Below, piece by piece: positions 38,379 to 47,726 of a stretch of DNA of 64,000 nucleotides. The notes under the pieces are model-generated. The model did not search any database. It was not told the DNA's origin and worked only from the letters and a program-made list of their open reading frames with translations. The first letter of the stretch is position 1, and each line of letters starts with the position of its first letter. Both the position numbers and the translations under genes were made by a program. Origin of the DNA: Phycisphaerales bacterium. Its GTDB lineage: Bacteria > Planctomycetota > Phycisphaerae > Sedimentisphaerales > Anaerobacaceae. The DNA lies in contig JAUVYV010000006.1 in assembly GCA_030602885.1 (NCBI GenBank), forward strand, positions 29,913 to 93,912. Reading direction: 5' to 3'.

Positions 38379-39686
38379 ATGAGGTTCATTAAGCCCGCTT
38401 TAATCTTTTTCGTCATTACTTCAGTCGCCGCTTCCAGAGCTGCTGAGAAAGCTGTGCCCGTTGAGATTCGCCGGCAGGAAGATGGGCGGTATCAGTTTTA
38501 TCGGGGCGGTAAGCCATACGAGATGCGGGGGGCGGTTCTGTACTGGCGGGGCGGTGACACAAAGATGCTTGATGAGTTTGCAGCCTGCGGAGGCAACTCG
38601 ATACGGAGAAGCGGGCGGGACATTGGCGCTATCCTTGATGAGGCGCACAAAAGGGGGATGACTGTGTCGGTGAATCTGCCGTTTGGAGGGGAGTTTACGC
38701 GGGGGATGAACTATGACGATGCGGAGGCGGTGCGGAGGCAGCATGAGCAGGCCGTGGAAATCGTGCGGGAGTATAAGAATCATCCAGCGGTTTTGACCTG
38801 GAATATGGGTAACGAATGGTCGTACAGGCATACGAATAAGAAGGTGTTTGAGGCGCTTGATGCGGCAGTGAAGGCGGTGAAGGCGATTGATGCGAATCAT
38901 CCGGTGCTGACGGTGTGCGGTGACAATCCGTTCGATAAGGAGTTCTTTGATGAGCTGAAGGCGAAGGTGCCGGATTTGGATTTATTGGGGGTGAATGTGT
39001 ATGGTGGGCTTTTGACGTTGGGTGAGAGGTTACGAGAGTGCGGATGGGAGAAGCCGTATTGCATTATGGAGTGGGGGCCTACGGGGTATTGGCAGGTTGA
39101 GGATACGCAGTGGGATTCGGCGATAGAGGAGACGAGCACGGAGAAGGCGGATATCTATCAGAAGCGTTATGAGGAGGGTATCAAGAAAGACCCGCTCTGC
39201 GTCGGTTCGTATGTTTTCTACTGGGGGCAGAGGCAGGAGCGTACGCATACGTGGTTTAATATGTTTATGGAGACCGGCGAGCGAACCGAAGCGGTGAACG
39301 TGATGCAGTACGAGTGGACGGGCGAATGGCCCGCGAATCGGGCGCCGCGGATTGATGGGCTGACTATCGACGGCAAGCGAGCGGTTGAGAATATATATGT
39401 GAAACCGGGGACATCGCATGAGGCGAAAGTTGCGGTGAGCGAGCCGGATGGGGACGCGGTGCGGATAGAGTGGGAATTTGTAGCCGAGCCAAAGAAGTTC
39501 AGTGACTATGCGGGCCGAGGTGAAAAGAGAGGGAAGGCGATAGAGGGATTGATTGAAAGAGAAGATGGGGACAGGATAACTTTCAGGGCGCCGGAGAAGG
39601 AGGGCGTGTATCGGGTGTTTGTGTATGTGTATGACGGCAAGGGTAACGCGGGGACGGCGAATGTGCCGTTCAAGGTGGAGCGGTAG
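38379..39686 (+). CDS. Secreted GH2-type TIM-barrel glycosidase
   Basis: A 435-aa protein with a signal peptide (about 1-22, ending SRAAEKA). The barrel begins at YEMRGAVLYWRGGDTKMLDEFAACG. The GH2 acid/base motif is seen as LTWNMGNEWSYR (Glu in GNEW), and the nucleophile candidate is CIMEWGPTGYW. The C-terminal 110 residues form a beta domain (APRIDGLTIDG...FRAPEKEGVYRVFVYVYDGKG), probably Ig-like. It lacks the N-terminal sugar-binding and immunoglobulin domains of standard GH2 enzymes. TTAGGAG is seven bases upstream of the ATG at 38379, so this is preferred to ATG 38373. It converges with the larger GH2 enzyme. Confidence 0.8.
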   Translation: MRFIKPALIFFVITSVAASRAAEKAVPVEIRRQEDGRYQFYRGGKPYEMRGAVLYWRGGDTKMLDEFAACGGNSIRRSGRDIGAILDEAHKRGMTVSVNLPFGGEFTRGMNYDDAEAVRRQHEQAVEIVREYKNHPAVLTWNMGNEWSYRHTNKKVFEALDAAVKAVKAIDANHPVLTVCGDNPFDKEFFDELKAKVPDLDLLGVNVYGGLLTLGERLRECGWEKPYCIMEWGPTGYWQVEDTQWDSAIEETSTEKADIYQKRYEEGIKKDPLCVGSYVFYWGQRQERTHTWFNMFMETGERTEAVNVMQYEWTGEWPANRAPRIDGLTIDGKRAVENIYVKPGTSHEAKVAVSEPDGDAVRIEWEFVAEPKKFSDYAGRGEKRGKAIEGLIEREDGDRITFRAPEKEGVYRVFVYVYDGKGNAGTANVPFKVER

Positions 39687-39718
39687 TCAGGTCATGTCTG
39701 TATTCCAGGGCAGAGGTC

Positions 39719-42451
39719 TTATCGACCGATGAGATTGAGGAGGATTTGTTCGGCGACGGGGTCGTAGTGTTTGTTGTTTCGGTCGAATCGACGCTTGATG
39801 TGTAGCTGGCAGAGGATGATTTCGCCTTTGCCAATGGGGACACTCGCGGCGTAAGTTAGTTTTGGGTTGTCGCCCCAGAGGAGTCGTGTTGCTTTTTTGA
39901 GTGCAGGGCCATAGATGGGACGGTCGGCGATTGTTCCGGCGAGGCCGTTGAAACGCTTGAGGTATTCCGGGTCGATTCCCGTGAGCATAGGGTGGTCTTT
40001 TGCTGCGGGGAGGGGAAAGAGGCGCGAGGCAGATTGCTGCCTGGGCTGGTCGGGGATGTCGGGGGTTGTGGTGAAGTCGATAAGCTCAGGCCAATCCCAG
40101 TTGTCATGGTCTAAGATAACAAGACGTGAGCCGGCTTCGATAAGCTTCAGTATGTCGGCGGCGTGTTGGCGGTCGGCTGACTCTATCTTCCTTACATCCC
40201 ATATCACGACCACATCAGCTTTGGAGGTTACACCGGGCAGGGTATCGGTGAATGAGATTCTGTTTTCCATGAGCCATTTTTCAGCGAATGGGTCGGCGCC
40301 GAGGACTGTGATGCGGCGGCTTCTGAGATTCGGCGGTTTGGTGAGGACTAATGAGCGGACGGTTCGCTGTGAAACGACGGGTCGGTGGCCATCACGTTGG
40401 AGGACCGCGGCGAGGTAATAGACGCCGGGCTCAGCGGGGACTGGGATGGTAATCCGCTCTACCGTATGAGAATCGGCTTTGAGTATTTCGCTGTCGGCGT
40501 CATGATAGACAGCGGCGGCAATGGCATCGTCATCCGGCACGAACAGCGGATCCTTTGGCGTGATGTAGAGGTCTAATTTAACACGCACCTCGTCGCGGGT
40601 ATCGTTGATGAGGTGAAGCGGGACAGTGATTTTGGCGCCTGCGAGGAAGTTTCGGTCGAAGAGATCAAGCGAAGCGAAAACGGGTGCCATTGTGCTGTGG
40701 AGTGCGGCGGCTATGGGTGTTGGGAAGTCGGGTCGCCAGTTGTTGCCGCGGAATCTTGGCCAGCCGGCGTACATATATGGAAGGATGATGTCGAAATCGG
40801 TTCGGCGCATTACTTCGGTGTGCTCTGCGGCGAATTCGGCGAAGATTTTGTGGAATCCGTCTTCGGAGGGACGGCCAAGCCAGCGGGTAGTGATTGGCTC
40901 GTCGGGTCCGAAGATGTTCATGTATTCGGTGTTTCCGAGTGTGCGTTTTGGGTCTTTATGAGCGGCGGCTTTCAGCATTTGGCGGTTGAGGTCGCCTTCG
41001 GGGTTGAAGGTGAAGTTGCCGGTTGGGTGGAGGTCAACGGTTTCGGCGGTCTCTTCGCCGGAGCGGAGAGTTGGACGAGTGGGGTCGAGGGCGAGGACGT
41101 GGTCGCGGAGTTCGTGCCTTTCCCAGTGGTCGTCGTTGGATTCATTGGTGAGGACCCATATCATGACCGAAGGGTGGTTCCATAACTTGGTGACCCAGGC
41201 GGTGACATCATCGAGGGCGTTTTTGTGGAAGGTGTCCCACTGGTCGACAGTAAACTTTGGATCGCCGTAGTTATAAAGGATGGGAAATTCAGCGAGTATC
41301 ATGGTTCCGTTTTTATCGGCGACGTCGAGCCAGCTTGTTGGTGGTGGGAGCGTGTGTGTACGGAAGGAATTCAGATTCATATTTTTTGCTTCGTCAACGA
41401 TGTATCGTTTTGTTTCGCGATTGAATTCGCTTTCGTAGCCACCCCAGTTCCACTCGTTGACGAGATTTGAGCCGTGGAAGCGGAGGCGTCTGCCATTCAG
41501 GTTGTAATGGCCGTCGGCTACTTTGATTTTTCTCATGCCGAAGTTAAAGGCGACCTTGTCGCAGAGTTGTCCATTATGCTCAGTGGTGATCCTGGCGTGA
41601 TAGAGTTGCGGGGTCTGCGGCGTCCAGGTTTTGACATCGCTGATGGAAACATTGATATCGATAGTGGCTTTGGAGGTTTTAATCCGGGTGTTCTTTGAGC
41701 CAACAGGATTGTTGTTTAACAGAACCTGGATAGTTGAGTCGAGGGTTTCGGGTAGCGTGTTAATGCTGTCGAGGGAGATTCGGAATGTGACGGTTTTGGC
41801 GAGCGGGTCTGGGATTGCGAGGATGTGTTTGGCATAAACGGCGTTATAGAATTCGAGCCAGATGTCGTCGTAAACGGCGGTGGTTTTGGCTCCCCAGCTC
41901 TCCGGTCCCGAGCCGGTGGGTATGAGGGGAAAGCGGTCGTTCGATTTTTCGAGTCCGGCCCAGCCGGTGATTTTGAGGGTGATGTGGTTTTGGCCCGGCT
42001 TTAGAGTGCCGGGCGGGAGCAGAACGGTGTGCGGGCCGATGTTTGGGTAAGAATCGATGAGTTTTTCGTTAATCCAGACGGTGGCGCCGAATCGGATGCC
42101 GTTCCATTTAAGGACTGCGTCGCGGTCGGCCTGTGAGTCGCTGACATTGAAGGAGCGTCGGAGCCAGACGCAGTGGGGTCTTGTTTTTACCTGCCAGGTG
42201 TCACCCGGGAATTGCCCCTTCGGTATTTCGACGTCTTCCCATTCGGTGAGACGGTCGGCGACTCGCGGCAGGAAGAGGTCTTCGGATTCGTGGTTGAGCA
42301 GCGACTGCCAGGAGCCGTGTAATGAGAGGGCGTCTCTTTCGAAGTCCATGCTGAGGGGGATTGGTTGGGCGAACGCAAGTGAGAAAGAGGCGAGGGAGAG
42401 AAGAGCGAGGATTGGCAGCGAATTGAAGTTGTTCGTTGATTTGCCGGTCAT
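39719..42451 (-). CDS. Secreted GH2-family glycosidase (beta-galactosidase-like)
   Basis: A 910-aa exported protein with a signal peptide (about 1-28). The order is a jelly-roll sugar-binding domain (DTWQVKTRPHCVWLRRSFNV, RFGATVWINEKLI), an Ig-like domain, then the TIM barrel (HGSNLVNEWNWGG, MNLNSFRTHTLPP, and the acid/base site MIWVLTNESNDD with Glu in TNE). A nucleophile candidate lies in FAEFAAEHTE. A C-terminal extension contains a Rossmann-like segment (ADVVVIWDVRK, SRLVILDHDNWDWPE) resembling glutamine-amidotransferase-like domains. It probably cleaves beta-linked galactosides, glucuronides or mannosides. It lies 29 nt downstream of the NTF2-like gene. Confidence 0.85.
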   Translation of the reverse strand: MTGKSTNNFNSLPILALLSLASFSLAFAQPIPLSMDFERDALSLHGSWQSLLNHESEDLFLPRVADRLTEWEDVEIPKGQFPGDTWQVKTRPHCVWLRRSFNVSDSQADRDAVLKWNGIRFGATVWINEKLIDSYPNIGPHTVLLPPGTLKPGQNHITLKITGWAGLEKSNDRFPLIPTGSGPESWGAKTTAVYDDIWLEFYNAVYAKHILAIPDPLAKTVTFRISLDSINTLPETLDSTIQVLLNNNPVGSKNTRIKTSKATIDINVSISDVKTWTPQTPQLYHARITTEHNGQLCDKVAFNFGMRKIKVADGHYNLNGRRLRFHGSNLVNEWNWGGYESEFNRETKRYIVDEAKNMNLNSFRTHTLPPPTSWLDVADKNGTMILAEFPILYNYGDPKFTVDQWDTFHKNALDDVTAWVTKLWNHPSVMIWVLTNESNDDHWERHELRDHVLALDPTRPTLRSGEETAETVDLHPTGNFTFNPEGDLNRQMLKAAAHKDPKRTLGNTEYMNIFGPDEPITTRWLGRPSEDGFHKIFAEFAAEHTEVMRRTDFDIILPYMYAGWPRFRGNNWRPDFPTPIAAALHSTMAPVFASLDLFDRNFLAGAKITVPLHLINDTRDEVRVKLDLYITPKDPLFVPDDDAIAAAVYHDADSEILKADSHTVERITIPVPAEPGVYYLAAVLQRDGHRPVVSQRTVRSLVLTKPPNLRSRRITVLGADPFAEKWLMENRISFTDTLPGVTSKADVVVIWDVRKIESADRQHAADILKLIEAGSRLVILDHDNWDWPELIDFTTTPDIPDQPRQQSASRLFPLPAAKDHPMLTGIDPEYLKRFNGLAGTIADRPIYGPALKKATRLLWGDNPKLTYAASVPIGKGEIILCQLHIKRRFDRNNKHYDPVAEQILLNLIGR

Positions 42452-42480
42452 GGGAATTTCCTTCCGGTTTTGCCGTTTTT

Positions 42481-43041
42481 TTAGCGGAGCTGGTTCCAGC
42501 CAGCGTCCATAAGGTCAATTTTGCGGATTTCGATACGGGTGAAGAGCCAGCGGCCGTTTTGCTTTTCAAAATCCGCTTCGAGTGAAAAGAGCATCTGTTG
42601 TTTCATCTCATAGACATAGCTTTTAGGATCGAACAGAACTCTGACTGAAAAGCGAGCGGTAGCGGTCGAAGACTGCAGGTCGATTTTTCCCACTCGCCGG
42701 ACTGTCTTTAAGATGGTCGGGCCGGAAAGCCGGCCGTTGCAATGAACCAAAAGAGTACTCTTGGTCTTGTGCAACGAGTCTCTGTAGTTTTCAGAAATAA
42801 GTGGCTCGATGGCCGAGCAGTTTTCGTTTTCAGCGGCTTTGACAACCGTTTTAATTACGTCTCTTATCATCTCGGGGTCCGTCTGGACGAGATAATCAAG
42901 CCCAAAAGCAATACCGCCTATAAGAAAGGGCAGCAGCCAAAGCCATAAGTATTTTTTGCCCGGCCGGGCAATCAACAGAATGACAAGCACTATGATTGCT
43001 GCGGCTGTGAGTGTCCAGGGCTGTTCAAAAAAGTTCCACAT
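42481..43041 (-). CDS. Membrane-anchored NTF2-like hypothetical protein
   Basis: A 186-aa protein with two N-terminal hydrophobic segments (about 10-26 and 33-50, the latter YLWLWLLPFLIGGIAFGL). A soluble alpha+beta domain of about 130 residues resembles the NTF2/SnoaL fold (AAENENCSAIEPLISENYRDS, then a beta-rich end with KQNGRWLFTRIEIRKIDL). No catalytic motif is evident. It starts 4 nt after surE in the same direction, so the two are co-transcribed. Confidence 0.6.
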   Translation of the reverse strand: MWNFFEQPWTLTAAAIIVLVILLIARPGKKYLWLWLLPFLIGGIAFGLDYLVQTDPEMIRDVIKTVVKAAENENCSAIEPLISENYRDSLHKTKSTLLVHCNGRLSGPTILKTVRRVGKIDLQSSTATARFSVRVLFDPKSYVYEMKQQMLFSLEADFEKQNGRWLFTRIEIRKIDLMDAGWNQLR

Positions 43042-43045
43042 TGAC

Positions 43046-43831
43046 TTAGCTATTTTGTTTGTCCCGAAGGTTTTTTTGAGTGGAGAAGCTCCATTTTATT
43101 TTTCGCAGGCGGCGTGTATTCTTGTGGTCGGTCATATCGGGAGCAAGTGCGGTGACGGAAATGTATCCCTGAATGAGAGCGGTGGTGTCGGTAGGTGAGT
43201 TGTCGGTGAGGTCGGGGCCTCCGGCGAGCTGGAATGTGGTTTGTCCTTTGTCGTCCAACTTCGGGATGTAGTACTCATCGAATCCCCTGTTCGACTGGGG
43301 GACGACTTTGATGCCCTTTGGGTCGCCCTGTGAGAGGAGTGGTATATTGATGTTTACGACGATACCGGGTTTCAAGGGCAGGATTTTTTTTAGTACGTGG
43401 ATGCAGTAGTCAGCGGCCTTATCGTAATCCATAACTTCTTCAGCGGCGAGACTGAAAGCGACGGATGGGATTTTGAGAAGTGTTCCTTCCATAGCGGCGG
43501 CGACGGTGCCGGAGTAGTAGGCGTTTATACCGGCGTTTGCACCGTTGTTAATGCCTGCGACGAGCAGGTCGAAGGGGTGCTCTGTGAGCTGCATAACGGC
43601 GAGCTTTACGCAGTCGGCGGGAGAGCCGTGGATGCTATAGCCGGTGAATTTTCCGTTGATATCAACTTTGTTGCAGAGCAGTGGTTTCTTGTATGTGATG
43701 CTGTGACTTGCACCTGAGCGGCTCGATTCGGGTGCGACGACGGTAACATTGCCGAGAGCAACGAGCTGGTTGTAGATTGCCGCCAGGCCGGGGGCGAAAA
43801 TGCCGTCATCATTTGTAAGCAGTATATTCAT
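43046..43831 (-). CDS. surE: 5'/3'-nucleotidase SurE
   Basis: This 261-aa metal-dependent phosphatase dephosphorylates nucleoside monophosphates under stress. Family motifs are MNILLTNDDGIFAPGL at the N-terminus (metal-binding DD), APESSRSGASHSIT, GSPADCVKLA, VAGINNGANAG (metal-binding Asn) and YYSGTVAAAMEG. The length is normal. It heads a minus-strand set with the NTF2-like and GH2 genes. A REP-like palindrome (43854-43871) lies just upstream of the ATG. Confidence 0.95.
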   Translation of the reverse strand: MNILLTNDDGIFAPGLAAIYNQLVALGNVTVVAPESSRSGASHSITYKKPLLCNKVDINGKFTGYSIHGSPADCVKLAVMQLTEHPFDLLVAGINNGANAGINAYYSGTVAAAMEGTLLKIPSVAFSLAAEEVMDYDKAADYCIHVLKKILPLKPGIVVNINIPLLSQGDPKGIKVVPQSNRGFDEYYIPKLDDKGQTTFQLAGGPDLTDNSPTDTTALIQGYISVTALAPDMTDHKNTRRLRKIKWSFSTQKNLRDKQNS

Positions 43832-43853
43832 GTTTCGTATTGCATATCTCGTT

Positions 43854-43871
43854 CCGCCAAACGTCCGGCGG
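43854..43871. repeat. Short REP-like palindrome
   Basis: CCGCC-AAACGTC-CGGCGG followed by ATAAAA resembles the core of the palindromes at 3759-3792 and 32848-32881. Confidence 0.45.
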
Positions 43872-44001
43872 ATAAAATTGCGTATTGCGTTTTACGCCGT
43901 CTTAGGCGATTAGTGTGGATGGTCAACAATTGAGGATTGTATTGGGTTTGGCGGTATGTGTCAATCGGCTTCGAGCAGAGGCCCTCTTGATGGGGCGGGT
44001 G

Positions 44002-44601
44002 TTACCTGAGCACGCCGCAGATGTCGATTCCTTTGGTGTCGATGACCTCCTCAGGCTTCATCGGAACAATCCTGGTATTAACAAGCTGGTAAACGTAGTC
44101 AATCGAGTTCGGCTCGTTCAGCTTCAGTTCGCCTTCGACGGCAATCTGCATCGGCCCAAACTGCTCAGGTATCGGCCAGGGATCATTAGAGCAGTCAACA
44201 AGTACCGTCCACTCCGCGCGAGGCTTGGGAATCGGGACACAGCACCATATGATGCCCTTGGCGGGGATGAGCATGAACTTGTGAATTTTTTCATCGACGA
44301 TACCGTTTTTGAGGAAAAAGGCCATGCCCGCCAAGCGCATTTGCCTGCCCTCGGCCTGGAGAACCGATTCAGGAAATCTCACGGCGACTAAGTCTTCGAG
44401 GTCCATTTCAACTTCAACCTGCTCGAGTAAAGCCCACCCGCCTTCTATCACATTGCCGTCAGCCGCAATACCACCCGCTGTCCCGACGGATTCGCTCGGC
44501 GGTATCACAATTCTATCGCGCATCATTGAGCGAATATAAAGGCCGTTGAGCAATACGGCGACACCGATTATCGAGATTACGACTATTATCTTAGTCTTCA
44601 T
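44002..44601 (-). CDS. DUF3299-type membrane-anchored protein
   Basis: A 199-aa protein with one N-terminal hydrophobic segment (about 4-23), so membrane-anchored or exported. The core resembles DUF3299: LAGMAFFLKNGIVDEKIHKFMLIP, then a CC-containing WCCVPIPKPRAEWTVLV and PMQIAVEGELKLNEPN. DUF3299 proteins commonly accompany metal or peptide transporters. It lies 28 nt after the Cu/Zn-efflux-like permease in the same direction. A role in metal handling is inferred. Confidence 0.7.
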   Translation of the reverse strand: MKTKIIVVISIIGVAVLLNGLYIRSMMRDRIVIPPSESVGTAGGIAADGNVIEGGWALLEQVEVEMDLEDLVAVRFPESVLQAEGRQMRLAGMAFFLKNGIVDEKIHKFMLIPAKGIIWCCVPIPKPRAEWTVLVDCSNDPWPIPEQFGPMQIAVEGELKLNEPNSIDYVYQLVNTRIVPMKPEEVIDTKGIDICGVLR

Positions 44602-44629
44602 CGTGCCACGTCCTACATGGTTTTGGCCG

Positions 44630-45856
44630 TCATTGCTTGTCACGCCGGTTGAAAAAATCGTGCAACCTTCTGACCCAGCACGTCCCCGCACAGGCCGCAG
44701 TTGCTGAGACTTCATTCCAGAACTGGCAGTGCCGGCACGGGTCCACCCATATTATACTTATTTTGCGATAGGCGCCCAAGAGCAGTATTACGCCAAGCAG
44801 AACAGCAAACGGAATGTACCAGTTCGGTATCCTCGCCATAGATGCAGCAATACTGGATGACCGAACCGAATCACCTTCGAATATGCCGGGCACACAGCAC
44901 TGCTCGATAATTATCTCGTCCTGTATCATGCTTGCCTTGTACTGATAGTTGCGATAGATGATGCGGTCGGCGACCGTTCCGGCCAGCAGCGCAAGAACGA
45001 CCAGACTGGTGACGTAATACAAGGCGGTTTTTCCGCCCATTCCGCGTCTGATGGCATTTAGCTCCCCGAAGTTGGTGGCGGGGCCTGCAATCAGGTATGC
45101 GAGCGAGGCGCCGGGGCTGGCCCCCATCAACAAAAGATTCTGCACAATAGGGATTGAGGGAACCGAACAAGTATAGACAGGTATGCCTATTACTATGATA
45201 TATAGAAGTGTCCATATCTGTTGTTTGCCGAGCCATGTCGATATCCACTCGATCGGCAGAAAGGCGATGATTACAGCGGCAAGCGACAGGCCGAAGAGTA
45301 TATCGAGACTAACCTCCGCACCGAGGTCCCAGAAGGCCCACTTACAGGCCCTGAGGAATTTGTTCACGCCGGAAGAAGACGTGACTGTGTAATCAACGGG
45401 AGTGTAGTGAGCTGACTCCGCGGATTCGGCGGATGTTTGTCGTCTCTCAAACAATGTGTTCCCTACCCAGCCGATGGCAAATGAGCCGAAGACAACCATT
45501 ACTGCATAGATAGCAACCATCTTTGGCCCGAGCAGGCTCAGGCCGAGTATCAAGGTGACTGGTGAGATGGCCGGCGAGCTTGTCATGAACGCAAGAGTTG
45601 TTCCCTTTGCGGCGCCGGATTTCTGCAAGCCGATGCCCAATGGAATAGAACCGCAAGAGCAGATTGGCAGCAGACCTCCTATCGCAACGGCGTTGAGCAG
45701 CGGCCCGGTACCCTTGTGACCCAGGTACCTGACGAGCATATTTCTCGGAATATACTCACGAACGACGGCGGCAATCAAATAACCAATTACAAGATAAGGC
45801 GCAGAACGCGCCAACGCCACCAGAAGTGCGTTCAAAAATACCGACAGGTGCTCCAT
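44630..45856 (-). CDS. Permease of the SO_0444 Cu/Zn efflux / DUF318 family
   Basis: A 408-aa integral membrane protein with about eight transmembrane segments in two halves. Signatures are RSAPYLVIGYLIAAVVREYIP, the metal-like GGLLPICSCGSIPLGIGLQKSGAAKG segment, AFMTSSPAISPVTLILGL, and in the second half IGIPVYTCSVPSIPIVQNLLLMGASPGASLAYLIAGPATNFGE. A C-terminal Cys-rich end (CRHCQFW, ACAGTCW) may bind metal. The family exports copper, zinc or organo-arsenic compounds. It is divergent from the dimethylformamidase-like gene. Confidence 0.85.
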   Translation of the reverse strand: MEHLSVFLNALLVALARSAPYLVIGYLIAAVVREYIPRNMLVRYLGHKGTGPLLNAVAIGGLLPICSCGSIPLGIGLQKSGAAKGTTLAFMTSSPAISPVTLILGLSLLGPKMVAIYAVMVVFGSFAIGWVGNTLFERRQTSAESAESAHYTPVDYTVTSSSGVNKFLRACKWAFWDLGAEVSLDILFGLSLAAVIIAFLPIEWISTWLGKQQIWTLLYIIVIGIPVYTCSVPSIPIVQNLLLMGASPGASLAYLIAGPATNFGELNAIRRGMGGKTALYYVTSLVVLALLAGTVADRIIYRNYQYKASMIQDEIIIEQCCVPGIFEGDSVRSSSIAASMARIPNWYIPFAVLLGVILLLGAYRKISIIWVDPCRHCQFWNEVSATAACAGTCWVRRLHDFFNRRDKQ

Positions 45857-45921
45857 TTCTCTTCAACCGGCAATAAATCCGGGCGCGGGCAAAAAAAAAT
45901 GCTTGTTATATTAAAACACAC

Positions 45922-45949
45922 TTGAACATAACCTAACATTTTGTACAAT
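45922..45949 (+). promoter_or_regulatory. Candidate promoter of the dimethylformamidase-like gene
   Basis: TTGAAC and TACAAT are spaced by 16 nt. A 7-bp inverted repeat (GCAAGGC/GCCTTGC, 45955-45978) follows directly in the leader and could be an operator or a 5' hairpin. Confidence 0.45.
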
Positions 45950-46051
45950 CACATGCAAGGCCAATCTTTAAGCCTTGCTGCAGGATTGTTCAAAGTCAGT
46001 TCAAAAACATGAGATGGTTGGAAAATATTTTAGCACGGTAAGGAGGTTACG

Positions 46052-47545
46052 ATGCTAAGTAGTGAGAAAAAGAAGTTGTTTGTTGTTGTGGCATTGAGTG
46101 TGCTCTGGTCGGCCGGCGTTGTGCTCGGGGGAAATATAATACAGAAGGAAAATGCCAGGCCGGGAACAACGGATTGGATTTTGACGAAGATTAAAAAGGG
46201 GCCGAAAGCGCCGTTGTATGCTCCGGAGGATGAGCCGTATGAACTTGGGTGGCATCGGCGGAAACAAGTTGAGGGCTACTGCTCTCATACGAGCATCAGG
46301 GTGGGAGAGACGCTTAAGGTATATGTGAGCACGGAGCCGGCCGCCGAATACAAGGTCGATATATACCGTATGGGTTATTACGGCGGCAAAGGCGGACGTT
46401 TGATGCGGTCAATGGGCCCTATTCAGGGAATCGCTCAACCCACGCCCGCCGCCGGCGACGCCAATCTGATAGAGTGTAACTGGAAAGAGGGTTTCAGCGT
46501 AAAGATTCCGGAGGACTGGGTGAGCGGGGTTTACCTTGGCAAGCTCAGTACGCTGGAGACGGATGGAGAGGCCTACGTAATCTTTATTGTCCGTGACGAC
46601 CGAAAGGCCGACTTGATGTTTCAGTGTTCAGATTTAACCTGGTTGAGTTATAACCGCTGGCCAAACTGGCAATCCCTGTATGATTACGGAAAAGAGCCCT
46701 GGGGGGCGTCAAATAGAAAGGCTGGTTATGCTGTGGGCTTTGATCGGCCTTATGCGCTCTACTGGAACGGTTTTCCGGCAGGCTTCGAGCCACTCACAAA
46801 CGGCTCGGGAGAATTTCTGATGATTGAGCATCCACTGGCTTTCTGGCTGGAAAAGGAAGGATACGACGTCACTTATATCTCCAACGTCGATACCCATGCG
46901 GACCCGCAGGGATTGCTTCGAGGCAAGGTGTTCATCTCCGTCGGCCATGATGAGTACTGGACTATGCAGATGCTAAAAAACGTTGCGGCGGCGAGAGATG
47001 CCGGGGTGAATCTTGCGTTTTTGTGCGGAAACGCTGTTTCCGGAGTGGTTAATCTCAAGCCGAGCACCGATGGTCGGCCTAATCGCGTTATAGAACGAGC
47101 AGGCGGATTCAGAAATGAAAAAGCCGTGATGGGCTCGACAACTTATGGGGTCGGCTTTGCGGACTGGAGCTGTGGTGACCCGAACCACTGGGTGTTTGAG
47201 GGGACGGAAATGAAAAAGGGCGATATAGTCCGCCAGCTTGTGGGATGGGAATACCACGGCCCGCCATTAGCGGATTATCCGAGTATGGAGGTGCTGTCGA
47301 GCGGGTCGGTATATGGCTGGAATGGTGAACTGAGAGATAGAACCTATGCTACGACGCTGTACACCTGGAAGAAAGGAAATCTTGTCTTCAATGCCGCAAG
47401 TTGCTGGTGGAATATGGTTCTCTCAACCCCCCCGGGATTTATGAGTCCGCCTCGCAGATACTTCAAGGAAGACGATGAGCGGATCCAGCGGATTACGAAG
47501 AACGTTCTCGATAAGATGATTTCAATAGAGGCGGTTGACAGATAA
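46052..47545 (+). CDS. Secreted N,N-dimethylformamidase beta-subunit-like protein
   Basis: A 497-aa protein with a signal peptide (about 1-26). The body fits the DMFase large-subunit-like domain: GYCSHTSIRVGETLKVYVST, YKVDIYRMGYYGGKGGRLM, FQCSDLTWLSYNRWPNWQSLYDYG, FISVGHDEYWT and VNLAFLCGNAVSGVV. In true DMFase tyrosine residues and a glutamate bind a mononuclear iron; several candidate Tyr are present here. Many bacterial homologues are exported and of unknown substrate. AAGGAGG lies directly upstream of the ATG. Confidence 0.8.
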   Translation: MLSSEKKKLFVVVALSVLWSAGVVLGGNIIQKENARPGTTDWILTKIKKGPKAPLYAPEDEPYELGWHRRKQVEGYCSHTSIRVGETLKVYVSTEPAAEYKVDIYRMGYYGGKGGRLMRSMGPIQGIAQPTPAAGDANLIECNWKEGFSVKIPEDWVSGVYLGKLSTLETDGEAYVIFIVRDDRKADLMFQCSDLTWLSYNRWPNWQSLYDYGKEPWGASNRKAGYAVGFDRPYALYWNGFPAGFEPLTNGSGEFLMIEHPLAFWLEKEGYDVTYISNVDTHADPQGLLRGKVFISVGHDEYWTMQMLKNVAAARDAGVNLAFLCGNAVSGVVNLKPSTDGRPNRVIERAGGFRNEKAVMGSTTYGVGFADWSCGDPNHWVFEGTEMKKGDIVRQLVGWEYHGPPLADYPSMEVLSSGSVYGWNGELRDRTYATTLYTWKKGNLVFNAASCWWNMVLSTPPGFMSPPRRYFKEDDERIQRITKNVLDKMISIEAVDR

Positions 47546-47689
47546 CGGGTGGCCGGCGGGATACCTGGCGGCAGGCAGTCCCGAAGCGGCAGATTACAGT
47601 CAGCGGGCCCATTGCGATGTGGGCGGAGGGTGTATGTTGCGTGTTCAACAGGGCTACGTTGAGATTTTAGGGCGGTGCGTTTGTATTTA

Positions 47690-47718
47690 TTGACAGTTGT
47701 TGGGGGCGGATATATAAT
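47690..47718 (+). promoter_or_regulatory. Perfect consensus sigma70 promoter of nnrE
   Basis: TTGACA and TATAAT, both perfect, are separated by exactly 17 nt. The predicted start is about 2 nt before the nnrE ATG, so the transcript would be leaderless or nearly so. Confidence 0.8.
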
Positions 47719-47726
47719 TGGCGGTC